A DNA stretch of 64,000 nucleotides from Ifrita kowaldi. Its lineage: Eukaryota > Chordata > Aves > Passeriformes > Cinclosomatidae. Below, in pieces: positions 47,346 to 60,100 of the stretch. The position numbers and the translations under genes were made by a program. The notes beneath the pieces were generated by a model. The model was not told the DNA's origin. It did no database searches and saw nothing but the letters and a program-made list of their open reading frames with translations. Location: the NCBI GenBank assembly GCA_013398055.1, contig VZRS01007675.1:225-64224 (forward strand), written 5' to 3'. Each line of letters opens with the position of its first letter. The stretch's first letter is position 1.

Positions 47346-50300
47346 CCTGAACACTTTGTAGAGGAGCATCAAGTCCTGTAGTGCTGCTATATGAACAACA
47401 CTTTCTAAAAAGGCAGCAACTTCTCCCTGACTTCCTGAAATCTTAAATTTGGAGGGGGGAAAGAGGCGGTGTTTGATTGCCCACCCTTCACTCCTCTGGA
47501 GCGCCTTATCTCAGAAGAATTGGTGTTCACACACAGCAGAGCTGCCCATCAGCAGCCCCGCTCAGCTCAGCCAGCCCTGCCTGCTGGAGTGAGAGCTAAA
47601 AGGGGCAAAGCCCAGCAGGAGAGGGCTGCTTTGGGAGGAGGGCTGGGCTGCTGGTGGAGGTGGGAGAGAAGTTCTTTGTTGTTATGCTTTGAGGGGGTGC
47701 TGTGTGGTGTTGCTGGTTAGCAGCTGGGGTCAAGCAGGAGGATTCTGCAGAAGGGTTTGGAGATGTGGATCTGCTGCTAAAGATTTGCCTTTTGAGACTT
47801 TGGTGGTGAGGAGGAGGAGCAAGAAAAATCAGGTAAGAAAAGCCAAAATGACGAGGGACTTCTGAAACAGAAAAGTTGGCTTTGGCTCCATCTTAGGTCT
47901 GGAGCTCTGAGCTTGGGCTGATTTAATTTTCTCCTCTGCTGCTCAGGATGTGCTGCTGAGGGGACACTGAGGGGACACAGGGTGGTACAGCAGTGATGTC
48001 CAGCAGGGCAGGTGGCAGAGGGTTTGTTGCATGCCTGGGTACCAGCTTTTGACCTGGCAGGTTTTGAGCTCTGCAGGGGAAGATCAGGCTCAGAGCTGTG
48101 TCTTGTGTGTGCCTGTACCCTCCGGGGTCATGCTGCAGCCTTGTGGGCCCACAGTGCCTCTTTCCTCGTGGGTAAACTGGATTTCCATGGCTGTGTGGGG
48201 CTGGAAGTGGGAGGATTGTCTGGCTTGGCTGTGTTCACAGAGCACCAGCCCTGCCCAAGCCTGACAGTGCCCATGGAGCTCGTGGTCTTCTCCCTCCCAC
48301 AGAGTGATCTCTGCTGCTGCTGCTGCAGTTTGATTTGTCTGATGCTCTGCTGACAGTTAATGATTGTTACAATTTAAAAAAAAACCACAAAAAAAGAAGT
48401 TATTTACCAATTTTCGTTCCCGTGGAGCTGAAAATAATAGCAAAATCAATCTAAACTACCTAACACTAAGAAAACAAATAGATTATCCAGATGACCAAAT
48501 TAAGCTGCTCACAGAACTCATGGTGGTTCTACTCAGTCGCAGCTGTGGGATTCCAAAATAATTATTGCCAGCAGGCAAATGTGTGATGGGTTGAGTTTTT
48601 GTGAGGGGAGGGTTGGGTTTTCAGTGAGGGTTGTGAGAAAGGAAGTACCAACACCCCACAGAGTGGAAAACATGAAGGTAACTGCTGGTATCCCATAGGT
48701 TTAATAACATTTGGTATTGGCTTTTTTTACTACTCAAAAGAAGCACATAGATAATAGCAGTGATGAGAATCTGCATTTCACCTTGGGAAGAAGCAAGGCA
48801 AAGTCAGTTTGTGAGTAAGGTTGTCTGGCAACAATGTGGAGAATCTCTTTTGTCTGGCTGTGTGGGGCAGTGGGGAACGTACAGAAACCTAGAAAAAAAC
48901 CAGCGTCTTTTAGGAAGGAAAACAAAGGAAAGGTGAGAAAAAGAATCAGAGTTGTGGTGATGGTGGGAGGTGGGGGTGGTTTTGTTGTTTGGGGTTTTTT
49001 TGCTGGCTGTATCCCTGGTTCTAGCCATGGCACAGTCAGGGTATTGATAGGATTTTCCTAAATATTTCTGTCTTTAATGAGGTATTTCTGGTTTATGGTG
49101 TTAAAGACCCAGCTGAGATGCCACAGGAGGTTGCATGCAGCATGGTGGGCAGTGGATTAGCAGGAGAGAGGATCCTAAGCCCAGAAAAAATGTTCCCTTT
49201 CTTTGCAGAGTGACATATCTGGCATAGCTGCAGTATTGGACTGTCACCTCTGAAGGAAGGAAGGCTCCTGGAAAGGAAGAAGCAAAGGTAAAGAGAAGGG
49301 AGGAGAGAGGCAGAGCAAATGTTCTGAGCAGAGAGCTGCAGACAGAGCAAGAACCAAGGCTGAGTCCCCAGGGGACCATTCGTGCCTGTGCCGAGCGTGG
49401 GGAGAGGAGTTCTGTAGATGTCAACAGACAAAAAGGTTTGGAGCACAGACTGTACCTTCCTACCCAAACCACAGCAGCAATCAGCATTTTGACTTCCATT
49501 TGCTCAGGGCTTTTTTGTTTTGGTTTGGTTTTTATTTCAGTTTTTTTTGCTTCATCTTTACAAATACTTGCATGACCTCTTGGTGAGGTTATACCTCCCC
49601 TGGTCTGTGTGCTCCGTGCAGGCTCAGAGCCAAGTCCCCGTTCCCAGAAAGTTCTGGTTGCCCATCTCTGCTGCACGGGAGCAGCTTCACACTGGGAGCA
49701 GCTTTGCCAGATGTGCAGGCACAGCCTCCTGGTTGGGTGGCCTGTCCAGATGTTGGCTGCCTTTGCATTGCTGGTGATGCAGCTGGCTGAAGCTCCGCCT
49801 CATGCTGGGGAATGCTCATATTTTGTGAGAGGTTTGAGGCCTCCTGGCAGCCTTAACCCAGCTGTGGGGGTACTTCAAGGTGGCAAAACAGCTGGGATTC
49901 AAGGTGGGAATAGCTGCTGGTCCCATTCCACACCTGGGATCACTGGAGGACACTGACACCCCAGGGGATTGTAGCAAGAGTAGGAGGCTGAAGCTTGTCT
50001 TCAAGGAAAAATTACAGGGAAAGCTGCATAAACTGATTTATGGAGGCTTTATTTGCTCACCAACAATTCTCCTAAGCTCCTAAGCTTATACAACTTTCTC
50101 CTCCAGTGAAAACTAAAACACATCTCTCCTTTCCGTGTGGCTCTGTCTAAATCTGATGTGGTCCCACCTATGCTTGATTTGGCTTTTTATTACCCATGCC
50201 CTTTTTTAAAAAGAAAGAAAGAAATACCTAAATTTAGTAACATCAGGGATTTCTTTGCCTAAAGACACAGCCTGAGGAATTGATGCAAATTTGCTGATTA

Positions 50301-52159
50301 ACTTCAGCTGAGGGAAGGAAAGAAAAAGTTGAAAGGCTTCCCTTGGAAAGCAGGAGATGTGAACACCTGGACACTTCAATGTGAAGTGGCTTTTTTATTT
50401 TTAAATTGGCTTTTTTTTTTTCTTAAGTGGTTAAGAAACTCAGAGAAAAATTGAGTTATCAGGTAGGAATACTACCCTGAGTGAGTGCTGCTGCTGCAAA
50501 CTACTCGTCCTGATAATGGGGAGCTGCCCAGCTTTCTCCCTTTGTGATGAATGCAGGTGTCTCCTGCTTTTAATTTTTATAGATTCCACAGTGCAGAGGA
50601 AACTGCTTTTGGAAATCATCTGCCTTGTGACAACGAGGCTGCTGTAGTTTGAGGCTGGGTTTAGTGTTATTCTGTGTAATTAAGTGGAGCAAGAGGGGCT
50701 TCTGATACCGCCGATGCTCCCTCAAAGGTGGAGTACACTTAAAACAGGATTAGCCAACAAGCTGATTTAGGGGATGGAGTTAGACAATGCAATCCTCCCA
50801 AATCTGGCTTTGCATATGGAAAAGGAGCTTGAGGAAGGTCTGCTGAGGGCAGACCTGCTGCCTGGCTGGCAACACCATCCCTCCCCCGCTGTCCCAGGCT
50901 CACCTGGAGGAAAAGCACAGGGGATGACTGGGGAGCCGTTCTGTGATCCTGTGACACAAGGAGAAAGTGTGTTTATCCACAGCTCAGATTATAATTCCAG
51001 GAGGCTAGAATGAAGCAGTGTTTGGAAATTAAAATGAGATTTAAAGGAGTAATTAAGGGTTCTACTCTTGAACAGCACCAATGAACTGGCTGGGAATAAA
51101 CCAGATTTCACTTGAAGGAAGTGACCTGGAAATAGATTGTTGCCTGTCCCTTAGCCAAACTTCCTCACCGTGGGGTGTTATTGAATCTGGAGCGTGAGGT
51201 CACCCTGCTTGGAGCTGGGGAGGGCTCAGCTGGGGAGTGAAACCTCCTGGGCAGAGGCTTGGAAGCCTCTAAGGTGGCTTTTGTTCCAGACCATGGAAAT
51301 CTCAGCTCCGAGTAGACCAGCCCTCATTGGTACAATTTTGCCTCTTGAAAATGCACACAAAATCTTTTATTAAAAACCCTGCAGATGAGTTAACAGCTGG
51401 GAGAAGCTGGAATATGATTAATGTCTCGTGAATTAGCCCTGGAGGTACTTTATGGAAATAAGATTTACAACACTATTACACGCAGTCCTGAATATGCTTT
51501 ACATTTTTAAATGAGGGGAATGAATGTTTCTTTCTGCTCTGCTCCCTCCTCCCTTGGGCCCTTGCAGAGGTACAGGAAGAGGATCCCAGCTGATCTGGGA
51601 TGGGAGGCTTTGGAGCTTGGGGAGGTATTGGACTGTGCAGTTAATTGAATGATCTTACTGGCCCTAGTGCTGTATCAAGCAAGGAACCAAAATATGTCCT
51701 GACACGTTGGATGCAATTACAAGTCATTAACAGAGAAATTAGGGATGCCAGGATGGAAAGAAGGGGTCTATCGGGCTGTTTTGTCCATCCTCTGTGCCAA
51801 AGCAGCATTGCTGCCAACAGCACATGCTTGGGTGCTTCTGGAATAATTCAGCTCCCGACACCTTCAGAGCGCTGGGGTGCTTCGAGCAGTCCCGTTTATT
51901 GCAGTGTTTTAAATGTTCTGCTTAAGATTCTCCTTCTAGACCACACAGGCCTTGCTGGAGGGAGATGGCAATCCCTGTGAGTGGCAGGAGGTGAAGGCCC
52001 CGCCTGGGCACGTGAGGGGATGCTCTGTGGAGAGGAAAGGGGACTGTCCTCTCCTGGGAGCCCTCTGCAGCTGGCACCAGGTTACCCTGGCTTTGCCTCA
52101 CTACAAGAAGTGCTATTAGTGACCCTGTTTGGCCACGAAAAACTCTCCCAATCCTTATG
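47346..52159. other. Anonymous non-coding DNA
   Basis: No gene recognised. The stretch 48950-49010 is GT-rich and 50390-50420 is T-rich. The segment 51280-51520 is AT-rich with long words lacking repeat character and could be a conserved element. Confidence 0.6.
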
Positions 52160-52385
52160 CCTGTCACAGAGGACTTTTCCAACCATAACAATTCCACAAT
52201 CAACCCAGCACCACCACAATGTTCACCTCTAAACCACGTCCTCAAGTGCCACATCCACACCTGTTTTGAACACTCTCAGGGATGGTGACTCCACCACTTC
52301 CCTGGGCAGCCTGTTCCAGTGTTTGACAGCCCTTTCCAAGGAGAAATTTCTCCTGATGTCTCATCTAAATATCACCTTGCATCTG
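52160..52385 (-). mobile_element. CR1 LINE fragment, antisense
   Basis: Antisense CR1 3' region: 'aacccagcaccaccacaatg', 'ctcaagtgccacatccacac', 'cagggatggtgactccacca', 'ctgggcagcctgttccagtg', 'aaggagaaatttctcctgat'. The outer CR1 end (52160-52195) is degraded. Confidence 0.92.
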
Positions 52386-55300
52386 AAGAGAAGCTGAGCT
52401 CCTGGAGCTGTGTGACCACCTCAAACAACACAGACCCTCTCCTAGAGAGAGCAGGGAAGGTCAGAAGTGGACAGCCTAGTGTCTCAGCCTGGTGGTTGTG
52501 CTGAAGGAAGGCCAAAAGGAATGTGAAGGAAGGAGAAATCCCAGGAATGGACAGAAAAGCAATGAACTCCACACTCCCATCACCAGAAGTGACCACAGGA
52601 GACGAGGCTGAACTAATTCACGTAACTCAGGGTAATTAACCTGGTGGAAAGATGATCTTTGGGGGAAGGCGACGAAGCAGGTGCCACTTGGTTGTCTCTA
52701 CTAAAGCACTGGTTTTAGTGGGGACTAGATGATGAGAGAAGAGCTCTGAACTGGCTTTGAGCTCATGCTGGCTTTTTTTACCCCAAATCCAGTAGTTTTC
52801 CAAGAGTACCTGGTGTTTTTGAAAGGTCTGTTTAGGAGGAGACTGTTTTGCTAGAACACCCTTGCCATCCATAGGCATCCCCAGGCTTAGCAATGAGCCT
52901 TTCTGCTGAAACCTCTGTCCCAGGCTACCTCAGGTGATCTTGGACCCCAAAATGATGCCAGTCAGACCTGCCTCGATGTCTGACACGGTGTCTGCTCCAG
53001 ACAAGCTGAAGGCTACAATTATTCACCGATTTCCTGCATATTTTTCAGAAGATTTGAGCAATTTGAGATAAACTGGGATCAGAAAGTGAGGGTGGCTTAT
53101 CTGCCCTTTACCCTAAATGTAGTGGGATATCTGATCCACAGGCAGGCTCGTAAGGGACTAACACAACTCAAAGCTTTTCTGTGACATGTCCAGGGAAAAA
53201 CTTGTTTTTTCTCTCTGAACTGCACTCAGGAAAGCCCAGCTCCACTGGGAGCAGGGTGTGGAGCACGGATTGCGCCTGGGAAGGCGGATGCCTGTAAGAA
53301 TGTGGAGCAGAGACTCCCTAAAGCTCCTGTGTGGCTCGTGGCCAGGGCACTGAGGGGGCTGTACCTCGGGCTGGCTCTGCCCTGTGCCCGCAGCAGCCAT
53401 CAGGTGCCACTGCGAAATGGGCTCTTCTGGCACGGCTGAAGTGCCCAGCTGCTGCTGGGTGCTGGGGTCACTTCGTGTCATTCTGCTGGGCTTTCAAGGG
53501 ACCAGAGCCTTTCTTCGGGGCTGGCAGGCTGTGTTGTGGAGCTTGGAAACTCCTGCGGCTACGCTTGGCAGCGATGCCAAAGCCAAGCATCTCTTGGCTC
53601 TTATTTTGGTTTTTATTCCCATCTAGCGGCAGGCCTTGGGAACTGAACGTTTACATCAAAATGAGCGCTGCCCCAAAGGTCGCATGATGTAATCTCACAG
53701 CCCCTTGCTCTCCCTTTAATGTTTTGCCCTCACCAGTTTTGTCTTTCAGTCGGGATTATATTTCACGTTAATTGGTGCCTTCCCGCAAATTCCGCCCTGA
53801 ATCTCCATGAGAAAAATATTCTTGTTTTGCAGCCTATGTCTCCCTCAGTGCTTCACTCTCCTGCAAAGTGTAGCTTTAGGGCAGCAAAATCCTGGCAGTG
53901 ACAGGAGCTGCACAGGGCACGGGAATGTTCCTTCTTTGTTCTTACTGAAGGCTCTGGACTGGTTTGAGTGAAAAGCACTAAATCTGCAATTAGGAAAACC
54001 AATAGTGCAGTGGAACAGATAAGCACCTGTATTGAACTTTGTTTTTAACTTGATTGCCAGTCTGGGTAGATATCTAAGCATCTCTGAGGTGCAAGTCTTC
54101 TCTGTCTATTTTCCTAAAACAAGCTAAACCGCAAAAGAAACTCTTTTGGATTAGAATAGTGCTGTCCTCGAATACCAGATGCCTTTGGACAGATCACCTG
54201 CAGGCTTGCTATGCTGTCACTAACATGAAGTTCATAAATCTTTAATCTGAAATTGAAATCTTCCAAGAATCCCTATCTGAAACAACATGAAAGCCACCAG
54301 GCAGAGACCTGAACTTCTACCACAGAGATAAATAATCCTAGAGTTGTACTTTTATAAACTCTGCATCATCTTCTGTATGTTGCTGCAGTTCTCTTGGAGA
54401 AATCATTCTAGGCAGGGCTGTGTTCCTGCTGCTTGTCCTACAGGAATGGAAAAGAGTGGTTGTGACTGTATTCTCAAAATAATTATAAACCCATTCTTTC
54501 ATGCTTTGGGATCAAAGACTGGGGATCTTTTTCTCATGATTATGTAGATACTGTTGGGGTGTCCTGGTTTATGTGCAAAGGACATTCTGGGGCTGAACAC
54601 TCTTCTCCTGTGGCTGACTCAGTTGTCCACCAAAAAAATGTTCTGACTGGTGCAATGCAGTCTGATTTATCTGGTAGATGGTTCTGTTGATGGTTAATTC
54701 CTTCATAACGAGTAGATGCAAGCAACTGTGCAATAGGTGTGTGGTCCATGACTGTGCTCTTCCAAAGGCTCCCAGGTAAAGGAGACAGAGATACCTTGGC
54801 AACCCCGGTGAGTAAAAAAAATGGGAAGAAACAAAAAAAAAGGAGGAGGAGGGAATGTGATCAGATAGTGAAAGATGCAGTCTTGCTGCTAAAGATGCAG
54901 CGGCAGAATGGTAAATCTGAGATACAAAACCAGAAATACAAAAGTATGAAGATTCCAACTCAAGCAGAAAAAAAAGAAACTGGAAATTATCTCAGCTATT
55001 GACAAACTGTTTTTAAAAGAAAATAAAACCCTGTCTTAGATACCAGCCCCTTTTGCCTGTGACCTTTGCTATTCCTTGTGCTGCAGCCCAGCTCTGTTGC
55101 TCCGTGCTGAAGGGATGTGTGTGCCACGTGCAGGAGTTTTCCCATGGGCTGCATCGAGGTTTGCTCCTTGGCTCCGTTTTTCCCGTGTTTCTGTCACGCT
55201 CCACTTGGCTCAGGGTTGCCAGGGTGTAATGAATGATCTGGGATTGCATAACTCGGGTTTCAGAAAAAGGAAGGAGATGAATGAAGCGTGGCTGAGGCTG

Positions 55301-56919
55301 GAGAGGAGCAGGGGGGGTGGCAGAGTCCCGGCACATCTGTTCAAGGAGAGGAATTCAGTGAAGGAAATGGAGGAAGCCTTCTGTCCTGCATCATTTGAGA
55401 TTTATAAGGCGGACTGTGCTCTCCAAAGAAGCAGTCTCCCTGCTTCCCAAACCTCACAATTTAATGGTTTCTTTCTGAGTATTTAAGCATAGCTACCCTC
55501 TCTGAACTGGGGAAAGAGGAGGAAGTGAATGGAGATCTGAAAAATAAGGTGCTTCACTGTCGGTTTGGAGGGGAGAAGGTTTTGTCATGTTTCATTCCTC
55601 CTCTAAAGTTTTGGTCTTTCTCTTCCCCAGGATCTGACACTGCAAAGCAAGGTTTTATCAACTGCCAGAGCAATGGGTGAGCCCTGGGTGTGCTCACAAA
55701 CTCCTCAAGGAGTGGATGCACGTGAGTTGTGTCATTGCACATTCCTGCTTTGTGGTAAATAACCAGGAACAAAGAACAGCAAATGCTTCTGGTTTAAATG
55801 TCCATCTCTAGCAGCTTTTTAGCTACATTCATGTTGCTGTTTGGACTCTGTGATGTTTCTGATTCTCTGGCTGTGGCAGAGATCCTCAATGCTTTGGCTG
55901 CAGAGATGTTTAGAGCTGAGGTGGGGCTTGGTCTGCCTGGGATGAGTAATGGTCATTGCCCTGCCAACTGGCACAACTTCAGAAGGTCCCAGAGGGCTTT
56001 AGGAGTGAGGAGGGAGAAGTCTGGGTTCTCCTTGCTGGGTCCCCACCAGTTCTCAGCTTGTCCTGGGTGTCCCAGTTGCTGGGGAGCTGCACTGGTGGAG
56101 CTGCAGGCACACATACACGGGCAAGCTCTGGTTCCTTGTTTCACTTCTGATGTGCATTCAGATGCCTCCACATAAAATTTTCACCCAAAGCTGCCTTGTA
56201 GGAGATAATTCCTTCAGGAGATAATCACTTCAGGGAGAGATGAATTGAGTTCTGGAAGTTGAGCACAAGTCCCTTTATCTGTCCCCCCCCTTCTCAACCT
56301 TTGACTTTTTTAGGTCAAACAATGCCTTTTGTCTGCTTGGTGCCTTAAGTCTTTCATGAAGATAGATACAAAATATGTTGAAAAAGCTTCCCTGCATTAC
56401 AATAAGGTATTGCACATTTTCATCCCATTTTCATGCCTCTCATCCTGCCACAAGGTTAAGGCAATAAATACCCTGTAGGAGATTCTGGCTCTCTCCTAAT
56501 GATCTTTAACTCCTTGAAATGATTTTGTGAACCTTAGCCTACATTAACTGCCAGCCTCTATTTATGGCTCAGCAACCACGAGCAAGTTATAGCTGATAGA
56601 TGAGGCAAAAGCTAAAAAAGGAAGTTTTCTGACATCACAACAGATTAAAAAAAAGTCCTGTGCAGCTATTCTGGGAACTCAGCTGCCAGGTTGGCACTAC
56701 CCAGGGTGTCACTGTGGCTCAAAAAGCAGTCGTAACAGCACATGGAGGATTCAGACAAGCAGGTTTCAGTTCTGTCTCTGCTTTTCCTGCAATGAAACAC
56801 ACCTGAAAATTGGAAAGGAGCAAAGTCCAGCCAAATGTCTGTGATGAGGGAGGTCATTCCTGGCAGGCTTTGCAGTTTTTTGTGGTGGGCATACCCACCA
56901 CAGCTTAAGGCAACTTCTC
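52386..56919. other. Anonymous non-coding DNA
   Basis: No gene recognised. The interval 53620-53800 has a base composition and CpG content unlike its surroundings and may be a conserved element. The stretch 54810-54860 is A-rich. Confidence 0.6.
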
Positions 56920-56921
56920 CA

Positions 56922-57135
56922 TCATTGAATCACTCAGGCTGGAAAAGATTTCTGACATCATCAATTCCAACCATCAACTCAGCACCACCACCATGTCCTC
57001 AAGTGCCACACCCACGTGGTTTTTGAGCATTTCCAGGGATGGTGACTTCACCATTTCCCTGGGCAGCCTGTGCCAGTGCTTGAAAACCCTTTCCATAAAG
57101 AAATTTTTCCTAATCTCCACATCTGATCCACATCC
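56922..57135 (-). mobile_element. CR1 LINE 3' end, antisense
   Basis: Antisense CR1: 'cattgaatcactcaggctgg', 'tcaattccaaccatcaactc', 'cctcaagtgccacacccacg', 'catttccagggatggtgact', 'ctgggcagcctgtgccagtg', ending near 'aaatttttcctaatctccac'. Confidence 0.93.
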
Positions 57136-60100
57136 TGGCCTCGCAGGGCAGTGTTGGTTGATGGTAGTGATGCACAAAGAATCATGACAAAACTGTGGCC
57201 ACCTCTTTTTTGGTTCCTTTGGCAGCAGGACTGGACAAATGGGTCCCGTGGAGGCTGTCCTGTGTCTCTGGGCTGGTTCTGGAGATGTGGGTTTGGCACA
57301 GAGGGTCTCACCTCATGCACACCTGAGTGGAAAATGCCACTCTGGCACCACCAGTGACCAATGACCAGTGGCAGCCAGCAGTGACAGATCATGATGTGGT
57401 GAGCAAAGAGAAAAAAATGCAGAATTGGCTTTTAAAAACGAGACATGAAAAATGATCATCGAGCTCCTCTCTCAACAGCTTGCATGCTGCAAACATGGTG
57501 ATGAGAAAAACATCTCCCTGCTGCCCGGTGCTGAGCAGAAATGAGGCATTTCAGGGCTTGCAGGAGCTTCAGATGCTTACAGTTTGCTGGTTATCCTAAT
57601 GTTTTGCCTTGCCTGACCTATCTCCTCGGGGCAGCAATAAAAATAACCAGCTCCAGTCCACTACTTGGCTGCTAATTGTCCACTTGTAGATCTTAGTCCC
57701 AGCTGGGCCTGCTCCTGCCCAAAGGCAGTTGTGTTCAGGAAAGTGGCTGTTCCCATTTGCAGCAGCTTCACAATAGGAGCAGGTGGCTGCCATTTTCCAT
57801 GCAAGAAAGCTCTTTGGAGAAAAGAAAAAGGGGCAAATGAGGAGAGGAAAAGGAAAAAAAAATCCAAATAAAAACAAACAATACAAAGCCTCGGTGAGAG
57901 GAAAGCCTCTGCACTGCTCTGGTTAAAATGGCTAGAGAGCAGGAGTGTACAGAAATTAAAAAAGAAGCAATATTTCAGGGCAGAGGAGGGAGAAGGGAAA
58001 TGCTGCTCCTGTCATTTCTCTGCAGCCAGGGCTGCTCTCCCTGTTTTCCACCTCGATCAGTATGCAACATCCAAGTGTTTCCCAGTGAAGATGCAGCCTG
58101 CTCTACAGCTAATTTTAGCCTCCTGATTATGACTTCCTTCAGTGAGCTACCTTGCCTTGACAGCTTACAAGTAGTATGTATTTTCCCTGGGGTGCTGCAG
58201 ACCAGAGGTGGAAACCTGCAGCGAAGCACAAAGAGAGGAAATGGCAAGAAATCACTTCACGGCTGCGAGCTTCAGAGCTCTCCTCCCCTGAACAGGTGAA
58301 AAAGGAAACTTCTGAAGTGCCTGTCGCACCCTCTCGCTGCTAACAGGCGTCACCTGGAACGGGGACAGCACAGAGCCTGTCTCCAGGAAGAAACAATAGA
58401 GGAGAAGTGCCACAGAAGCTGCTTGTTCAACAGCACTGCTTAGCAGAAGCCAGATTTTTTGTATCAAAGGGAATTCTGCTATTTTTGAATTGTTTATTCA
58501 TGCAGAAAGGTTGACAATGAAGCCTTTGAAAATTTTTTTTGCCTTGTGACAACTTGGGAGGGAACCTATCAGTCTCTCAAAAGGCTTTATGTTATTGTAC
58601 TCAATTCCAGTGTCTGTTGTGCTGCACTCTTCAGCGTCTCCTCCGAAACCTCATCTCTCTGCCCACAGCATGTACACAGAACATGAGCAGAGTGGAGGCA
58701 GTGGCTGGGCACTCACTGCCAACCTCTTTCCCACTGCAAGCACCTGAAGCCACCAAACAAAACTGATAGGAGCAGTTTGGAGGCAAGGAACAGGATGTGG
58801 TTGTGGCTGAACTGGAGATCTTCCTGCAAAGGGATGTCATGGGGAGCAAAGGTTTCTATGGGATCCAGGGGGAAAGGGTCAGTTTGTGAAAGACATCCCT
58901 GTAGGGCTGCTAAAGACAGAGGAATTGCATCTGCTCAGGGTCCCAGGAGCTGAAAGGGTTTTGAGGTTAGAGAGAATCAGTATCTCACATTTTGTCTGCT
59001 CTTTACCTTCCTTCCCTTTGCTTTCAGCTCCTGTTAGAAGTGACACAGGAACTGGTGGACAGGCATGTGACTCATGATCTCTCAAACTCAATTTTATGCC
59101 CTCTTACATTTTTTTTATTCTATACAAGCTTTTCTAACTGTAAAAACTATTTCTATTTAGAAAACAAAAGGCACATTCTCATAAAATTCTTAAACTGTAT
59201 GTTAGAGCATTAGTAACTGTTTTTCATTATCTTTTAGGGTAAAATGTCAGGTTTGCATGTTGATATTGTTCTGTATTTTCACAAGATGTTCTGCCCTCAG
59301 GCATACATCATTTTTGAAGCACAATCATCTTGAGCTTGTGAATTTCCCAGAACAATGTTTAACAATATGAAAAGCTGTCCTGGATGCAGGTAAGGCTTTA
59401 ATGAATTGTAACAGCTTGTTGTTCTGAGGTCCAGGTCATCTCATTCCAAAATAACTCCAAGAAGGGAGTTTTTCAGAGGGCTGGGAGGCTCAGTGCTCAG
59501 GCTCTCATAGGAGGGATTTTTCAGTTATGAATATCTTGTGACTCTGGTAGCCTGACGCTGTTGAGGCTTCCCCATTTTCAAAGGGCTGAATCTATGGCTG
59601 ATGTTTGGAGGTTCTTGCTGTGGATTTCATAGCTGGAAAAGTTGTTCCAGCTTTTTCGTTGTCTCTGGACAGAGGTGCTTGACACCACAGAGAGCTGCAG
59701 CCTGCTCCTTGTTTCTGAGGAATAACTGGCTGGGGTGAACATTGAGGGCTACAATTCCAAATGTGGATGTGCACCGAGCAAATGAAGGTCTCTCTGCAAA
59801 CTCCCCAGTGATTCCATCTTTATGGAGAGGTTTGCTTTGCCAGGAGTCCAAAAATTCCTGGAGAAGTCAAGAACTGGCTGGAGAACACATGAAGCAGCGG
59901 GGCAAGAGGTTGGAAACCAAGCTCTGGGGTCTGAGAGCTCTCGAAATCACTGAAGATGAGTTTGTAATTAGTCATGCAGATGAATTATTCTCCAGATTAA
60001 TAATCTGGAGATATCCAAGCAGTAAATTCCTCCTTTGCTGGTTTTACTTGGGATGAGGAAAGGATGGATTTTACTTTTCTTGGATCCAGTGATGGTTGCA

